DNA of 64,000 nt from Roseomonas sp. KE0001. Lineage in GTDB: Bacteria > Pseudomonadota > Alphaproteobacteria > Acetobacterales > Acetobacteraceae. Both the position numbers and the translations under genes were made by a program. The stretch is taken from positions 186,001-250,000 of the forward strand of contig NZ_RCVQ01000001.1 in NCBI RefSeq assembly GCF_016107285.1. Direction: 5' to 3'. Each line of letters begins with the position of its first letter. Position 1 is the stretch's first letter. This document shows positions 60,467 to 64,000 of this stretch, piece by piece. Under the pieces are notes generated by a model, which was not told where the DNA came from, searched no databases, and saw nothing but the letters and a program-made list of their open reading frames with translations.

Positions 60467-60755
60467 AATCATCGTCGGCACGGTGGCGCTGGTCGTGGTG
60501 CTCGTCCAGCGCATGGGCGAGGCCACCACGCGCCTCTCCGCCCCGGAGGCGGCGCCCCAGGGCTTCCGCGAGGGCGGCCTGCCCTGGACTAGCACGGATC
60601 TCGCCCTGCGGCAGCCGCCGGGAACGCGGATCGGCCAGATCGCCGCGCTGGAGGGGCGGCTCGCGGTCTGGGTCGAACGGCCGGACGGGGCGCGCATCCT
60701 GCTGGTCGATCCGCGCTCCGGCCGTATGGCGGGGGAGATCCGTCTGGGCGAGTAG
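60426..60755 (+). CDS. DUF6476-like small membrane protein
   Basis: A 109-residue protein: one N-terminal membrane helix ('LKILVGVMGVIIIVGTVALV'), then a periplasmic domain with 'LVQRMGEATTRLS', 'ALEGRLAVWVERPDGAR' and 'ILLVDPRSGRMAGEIRLGE'. I recognise the DUF6476 pattern, often found next to RluA-family genes in alphaproteobacteria. The start is GTG at 60426, preceded by GGGAGGAGG, a strong ribosome binding site. Its beginning overlaps the start of the RluD-like gene on the opposite strand, so at least one of the two N-termini is shorter than drawn or their promoters lie in each other's coding region. Confidence 0.78.
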   Translation: MRWLKILVGVMGVIIIVGTVALVVVLVQRMGEATTRLSAPEAAPQGFREGGLPWTSTDLALRQPPGTRIGQIAALEGRLAVWVERPDGARILLVDPRSGRMAGEIRLGE

Positions 60756-60784
60756 GTTTTTCGCGTTTTTCCGCGGAAGCCCCC

Positions 60785-60813
60785 TTGCGGACCCCCGGCC
60801 GGGCGGATAGAAG
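60785..60813 (+). promoter_or_regulatory. Likely promoter of tRNA-Glu
   Basis: TTGCGG (60785-60790), 17-base spacer, TAGAAG (60808-60813), 17 bases before the tRNA 5' end. The position suits the tRNA; the elements are only moderate matches to the sigma-70 consensus. Confidence 0.5.
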
Positions 60814-60830
60814 CCCGCCCACGCCATCTA

Positions 60831-60906
60831 GTCCCCTTCGTCTAGAGGCCTAGGACACCGCCCTCTCACGGCGGCAACAGGGGTTCGAATCCCCTAGGGG
60901 ACGCCA
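60831..60906 (+). tRNA. tRNA-Glu (anticodon CTC)
   Basis: A 76-base cloverleaf with encoded CCA. Acceptor arm GTCCCCT/AGGGGAC, anticodon stem CCGCC/GGCGG enclosing CTCTCAC with anticodon CTC (reads GAG), and T-arm GGGG-TTCGAAT-CCCC. The D arm follows TC at 60838. It is isolated, with no other tRNA beside it. Confidence 0.96.
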
Positions 60907-60928
60907 GGCGCGCTTTTCACCGCGCGCC
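60907..60928 (+). terminator. Possible terminator hairpin after tRNA-Glu
   Basis: GGCGCGC and GCGCGCC form a 7-bp stem around TTTTCACC, directly after the tRNA. No T tract follows, so it may be a processing or stability hairpin rather than a terminator. Confidence 0.35.
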
Positions 60929-61014
60929 GTGGCCTTGGCTTTTCCAGACATTTCTGCATCCGCCGGCACAAGCCGGAGCGACCGCCGCGAGGGCGGGCGC
61001 TCGCGGCCAGGCCG

Positions 61015-62580
61015 TCAGGCCCGCCGCATGCGTCGGGCGAGGTTCTCACCGATCATCACGCAGGTGAAGTGCAGGTTGGCGCGGCAGTCGGTTGGCATGA
61101 TCGAGGCGTCGGCCACGCGCAGCCCGGCGATCCCCTTCACCGTCAGATCCGGGTTCACCACCCCGCGCGGGTCCTCGAAGGCGGCCATTCGGCAGGTGCC
61201 GGCGGCGTGCTGGATGTCGCCGGCCTCCCGCAGCATCAGCGCGTCCAGTTCGTTGTCGGGCAGCGCCGCGGCCTCCGTCATGCCGATCCCGCTGTCGCCG
61301 AAGGTGACGGCCTCGCAGAGCCCGGCCACCGCCGGCTGCCGCACGATCCGCGCCAGTCGGCGTACCGCATCGCGCAGGCGCAGCCGGTCGCCCGGGTGGT
61401 CGAGCATGTTCTCCTCGACGACCGGATGGGCCTCGGGATCGGCCGAGGTCAGCTCCAGCTGCCCGCGGGAATACGCATCGTAGAGCGCGGCGCCGATCGC
61501 CCCTTCCGGCGCCGGACCGGCCTCCGACAGGCCGCGATGGTTGTAGGCGATCATGATCATGTCGCGCTCGCCGCCGCCGGCCAGGCCGCTGCTGTAGGTC
61601 AGGCAGCAATTGGTGTGGCGCGCGTCCGCGCCGCGCGCCCGATGCTCCGGCCTCAGCTTCAGCGTGGCGCGGAGGATCGGGTGGTCCATCAGGTTCCGCC
61701 CGACCATCGGCAGGTCCAGCGCCACCGGGATGCCGAGCGCGCGGAGCGGCGCCGCGGGGCCGATGCCCGAACGCAGCAGGATGGCCGGGCTGTGGATGGC
61801 GCCGGCGGAGAGCACGATCTCCCTCGCGCGGATCTCCTCCCAGCCCCCGTCACCGAACCGCACCCGGACACCGACGGCGCGGCCGCCCACGAGCAGGACG
61901 CGGTCCACCAGGGCCTCGCCGCGGATCTCAAGGTTGGGCCGGCCGCGCGCCGGCTCCAGGTAGCCGTCATTGGTGGTGACGCGCCGGCCGTCGCGGCTGT
62001 TGATCGGGTTGCAGGAGATGCCCTCCCCGGTGGGCGCGTTGAGATCGGCCTTCCAGGGATAGCCCTCGGCCAGCGCCGCCTCGCGCAGCGCCAGATCGAC
62101 CGCGCCCCATTCGGCGAGGGGCGCGCGATGGACCGGCAGCGGCCCGCCCCGGCGGATGCCGGGTGCCGTGCCGGTCTCCGCGTCGTCCTCGATCCGGTCG
62201 AAGAGCGGCAGCACATCCTCGGCCGACCAGCCCTCGCAGCCGGCCTCGGCCCAGGCGTCGAAGGCGGCCGGCACGCCGCGGATGGCGATCTGCGCGTTCA
62301 CCGTCGAGGAGCCGCCCATGGTCCTGCCGCGCCAGTAGAACTTCGGTGCCTGGGCGGCGGTGCGGCGGGCCATCAGGCCGGGCCACTGCCACTTCGCCTG
62401 GTGCGCCGGGTCATGCATGAAGGGGACGATATTGGCGCTGCGAAGCTCCTGCGGCGCCTCGGCCGAGCGCCAGTCGCGCCCCGCCTCCAGCAGCAGCACG
62501 CGGCACCGGGGATCCTCGGAAAGGCGGGCTGCGAGGGCGGCGCCGGACGAGCCGGCACCCACCACGATCACGTCGTGCAT
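61015..62580 (-). CDS. GMC-family FAD-dependent alcohol/choline dehydrogenase-like protein
   Basis: A 521-residue GMC oxidoreductase. FAD-binding motif 'VIVVGAGSSGAALAARLSED' at the N-terminus; 'RGRTMGGSSTVNAQIAIRGV' is GMC signature 1 and 'IVLSAGAIHSPAILLRSGIG' signature 2; the C-terminal 'GTCRMAAFEDPRGVVNPDL' holds the region where the catalytic His normally lies ('IQHAAGTCRM'). No iron-sulfur cysteine motif is present, unlike the gene at 55611. It may oxidise choline, polyols or other alcohols. It starts one base after the stop of an upstream ABC binding protein gene, so the two are likely co-transcribed and the binding protein could feed its substrate. Confidence 0.9.
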   Translation of the reverse strand: MHDVIVVGAGSSGAALAARLSEDPRCRVLLLEAGRDWRSAEAPQELRSANIVPFMHDPAHQAKWQWPGLMARRTAAQAPKFYWRGRTMGGSSTVNAQIAIRGVPAAFDAWAEAGCEGWSAEDVLPLFDRIEDDAETGTAPGIRRGGPLPVHRAPLAEWGAVDLALREAALAEGYPWKADLNAPTGEGISCNPINSRDGRRVTTNDGYLEPARGRPNLEIRGEALVDRVLLVGGRAVGVRVRFGDGGWEEIRAREIVLSAGAIHSPAILLRSGIGPAAPLRALGIPVALDLPMVGRNLMDHPILRATLKLRPEHRARGADARHTNCCLTYSSGLAGGGERDMIMIAYNHRGLSEAGPAPEGAIGAALYDAYSRGQLELTSADPEAHPVVEENMLDHPGDRLRLRDAVRRLARIVRQPAVAGLCEAVTFGDSGIGMTEAAALPDNELDALMLREAGDIQHAAGTCRMAAFEDPRGVVNPDLTVKGIAGLRVADASIMPTDCRANLHFTCVMIGENLARRMRRA

Positions 62581-62581
62581 C

Positions 62582-64000
62582 TTACTTCTTCTCGATGTTC
62601 CAGAACAGGGGAATGGCGGAGGGGATCACGCCCGACAGCACGGCGCGATAGGCCGCCGGCTGGGCGAACTGGCCGAAGGGGATGCCGAGTCCCTGCTCGT
62701 AGACGATGGACTGGATCTGGCCCGCCACCTCGCGCTGGGCCTCGCGCGTTGGCGCGCGGGCGAAGGCGTCGAAGAGCGGGACCATCCGCTCATCGCACAT
62801 GAAGCCGGCGGTGGCGGCGCTGGTGCAGTTGAAGTTGATGACGGAGTTGGTCAGCGGCGAGGCGAGGTCGAGGCCCAGGGCGTGCACGCCATAGACGCTC
62901 CAGCCCTGGCGGTTGGTGCGGCGCGCCAGCAGCGTGGCCCAGTCGGTCATCTGCAGGTCGACCTTGAAGCCGGCGCGGGCGAGGCGGTCGGCCAGGATGG
63001 TCGAGGCGACGCGCGGCGCCTCCAGGTCGCTCGCCGCCATGACCACCACCGGCGTGCCATCGTAGTTCGTGGCCTTCAGCGCGGCGGCGGCGGCCTCGAT
63101 CGAGGGATCCTTCAGCGGCGCCGTGCCGGCGGCACTCTCATAGGGCGAGCCGCAGATGAAGAAGGCGGCGCAGCTCTGGCCGTAGCGACTGTCGAGGCCG
63201 AGGCCGGCGACCACCTCCTCCTGGTTCACCAGCCGCAACAGCACGCGGCGGATGGCGGGGTCGTTGAAGGGCGGGGAGGCGGTGTTGATGCGGTAGTGGC
63301 CGGTGAACATGTGGGCGCCGGCGAAGTTCAGCACCTTGAGGCGCCGGTCCTTCTCCATCGCCGGCAGCAGGTCGAAGGGGGCGTATTGCATGTAGTCGAT
63401 CTCGCCCTGCTGCAGGGCCGCCGCCGCGGTGGCGCCATCCGGCACGACCCGGATGTCGAGCGCGTCGGCCTTGACCACATGGCCGCCCGCCAGGAAGTCG
63501 GCGGGCTCGGGGCGCGGCACATAGGCGGCATTCCTCCGCAGCAGCATGCGGTCGCCGGGCCGGTGATCCGCCCGGCTGTAGACGAAGGGCCCGGAACCCA
63601 TGATCTCGGACACCTGCGTGCTGCCTGGCGTGGTCGCCGCGATGCGCGCCGGCATGATGAACGGCGTCGGCGAGGAGGTGGTGCCGAGTGTGTCGAGCAC
63701 CAGGCCGTAGGGCTCCTTCAGCTGCAGGCGGAAGCTCTTCGCGCCGGTGGCCTCCAGCGAGGCCGCGACCTTCATCAGCCGGCCGCCGAGCGCGCTGCGC
63801 GTGCTCCAGCGCTTCAGCGACGCGACGGCATCCTCGCCGGTGACGGGGGCGCCGTCATGGAAGGCCAGCCCGTCGCGCAGCGTGAAGTCCCAGGTGAGCT
63901 GGTCGTCCGAGACGGTCCAGGACTGCACCATCTGCGGTTTCGTGTTGCCCTCGCTGTCCGGAGCGAAGAGCGTGTCGAACACCATGTAGCCGAAGGTGCG
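62582..64000 (-). CDS. ABC transporter substrate-binding protein, peptide type (SBP family 5), 5' end outside window
   Basis: The C-terminal 470 or so residues of an oligopeptide/nickel-type binding protein are visible; the signal peptide and N-terminus lie to the right. Family segments include 'TWDFTLRDGLAFHDGAPVTG', 'PGDRMLLRRNAAY' and 'MQYAPFDLLPAMEKDRRLKV'. An ATG at 63985 is not the real start because the upstream codons still match the family ('FGYMVFDTLF'). Its stop is one base from the GMC oxidoreductase start. No permease gene is visible. Confidence 0.9.
   Translation of the reverse strand, partial: RTFGYMVFDTLFAPDSEGNTKPQMVQSWTVSDDQLTWDFTLRDGLAFHDGAPVTGEDAVASLKRWSTRSALGGRLMKVAASLEATGAKSFRLQLKEPYGLVLDTLGTTSSPTPFIMPARIAATTPGSTQVSEIMGSGPFVYSRADHRPGDRMLLRRNAAYVPRPEPADFLAGGHVVKADALDIRVVPDGATAAAALQQGEIDYMQYAPFDLLPAMEKDRRLKVLNFAGAHMFTGHYRINTASPPFNDPAIRRVLLRLVNQEEVVAGLGLDSRYGQSCAAFFICGSPYESAAGTAPLKDPSIEAAAAALKATNYDGTPVVVMAASDLEAPRVASTILADRLARAGFKVDLQMTDWATLLARRTNRQGWSVYGVHALGLDLASPLTNSVINFNCTSAATAGFMCDERMVPLFDAFARAPTREAQREVAGQIQSIVYEQGLGIPFGQFAQPAAYRAVLSGVIPSAIPLFWNIEKK

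Overview
The window is a chromosomal segment from a very GC-rich alphaproteobacterium. Gene content (RpoH, UPF0262, a DUF983 protein, a DUF6476-like protein beside an RluA-type synthase, a membrane FAD-dehydrogenase/cytochrome c complex, many orphan periplasmic and GMC proteins) fits Acetobacteraceae, for example a Roseomonas-like organism. That assignment is inference; no rRNA gene is present. I see no prophage, transposase or CRISPR array. Coding density is high, and many neighbouring genes share ATGA or TGATG start/stop overlaps, which argues for translationally coupled operons.

Layout. 1-1474: start of a glycogen debranching gene (glgX), cut by the window edge. 1558-4983 (-): NUDIX hydrolase, alanyl-tRNA editing protein, SseA-type sulfurtransferase and MetC in one coupled operon. 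5025-10979: DMT exporter, an acetyltransferase/membrane protein/orphan ParA operon, a rhodanese, an atypical pyruvate kinase, a small charged protein and an amino-acid-type binding protein. 11159-13363 (-): mtnA, UPF0262, DUF983. 13548-18713: a hydantoin-type locus (racemase, M20 amidohydrolase, N-carbamoyl-D-amino acid hydrolase, cyclic amidase, two tiny proteins) that also contains a gene for a secreted Asp/Arg-rich protein. 18807-24310: DacA with a SPOR domain, a 1.1 kb stretch with no recognisable gene but four 23-bp repeats, a histone H1-like protein with a clear terminator, a 2-hydroxyacid dehydrogenase and a lipid kinase.

24315-29748 (-) is the least explained part: six closely packed genes encoding a RibD-C-like reductase, a zincless MDR dehydrogenase, a 6-pyruvoyl-tetrahydropterin-synthase-like protein that lacks the usual catalytic and part of the zinc residues, a GT4 glycosyltransferase, a methyltransferase and an altered four-carbon sugar-acid kinase homologue. 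Together they look like an uncharacterised small-molecule pathway. 30239-35736 (-) is a queuosine locus: queA-tgt-queF-queG overlapping, then a hypothetical gene, queC and a YhhQ-like transporter. 35885-41065 carries a ThDP enzyme, a 3-hydroxyacyl-CoA-type dehydrogenase, an SDR, a RidA protein and a carbamoylase-family hydrolase, probably catabolic. 41044-43064 (-): SGNH hydrolase and OpgC-like acyltransferase.

43218-50078 (-) encodes the widespread but poorly understood trio of transglutaminase, ATP-grasp/alpha-E and transglutaminase-DUF2126 proteins. 50181-53436: lipoprotein, hisZ, purA. 53550-54347: an RTX-like protein whose ribosome binding site lies in one arm of a perfect 12-bp inverted repeat. 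54367-58128 (-): three-subunit gluconate/glucose-dehydrogenase-type complex. 58280-60755: rpoH, an RluA-family pseudouridine synthase and a DUF6476-like membrane protein. 60831-60906: tRNA-Glu(CTC). 61015-64000 (-): a second GMC oxidoreductase and a truncated peptide-type binding protein.
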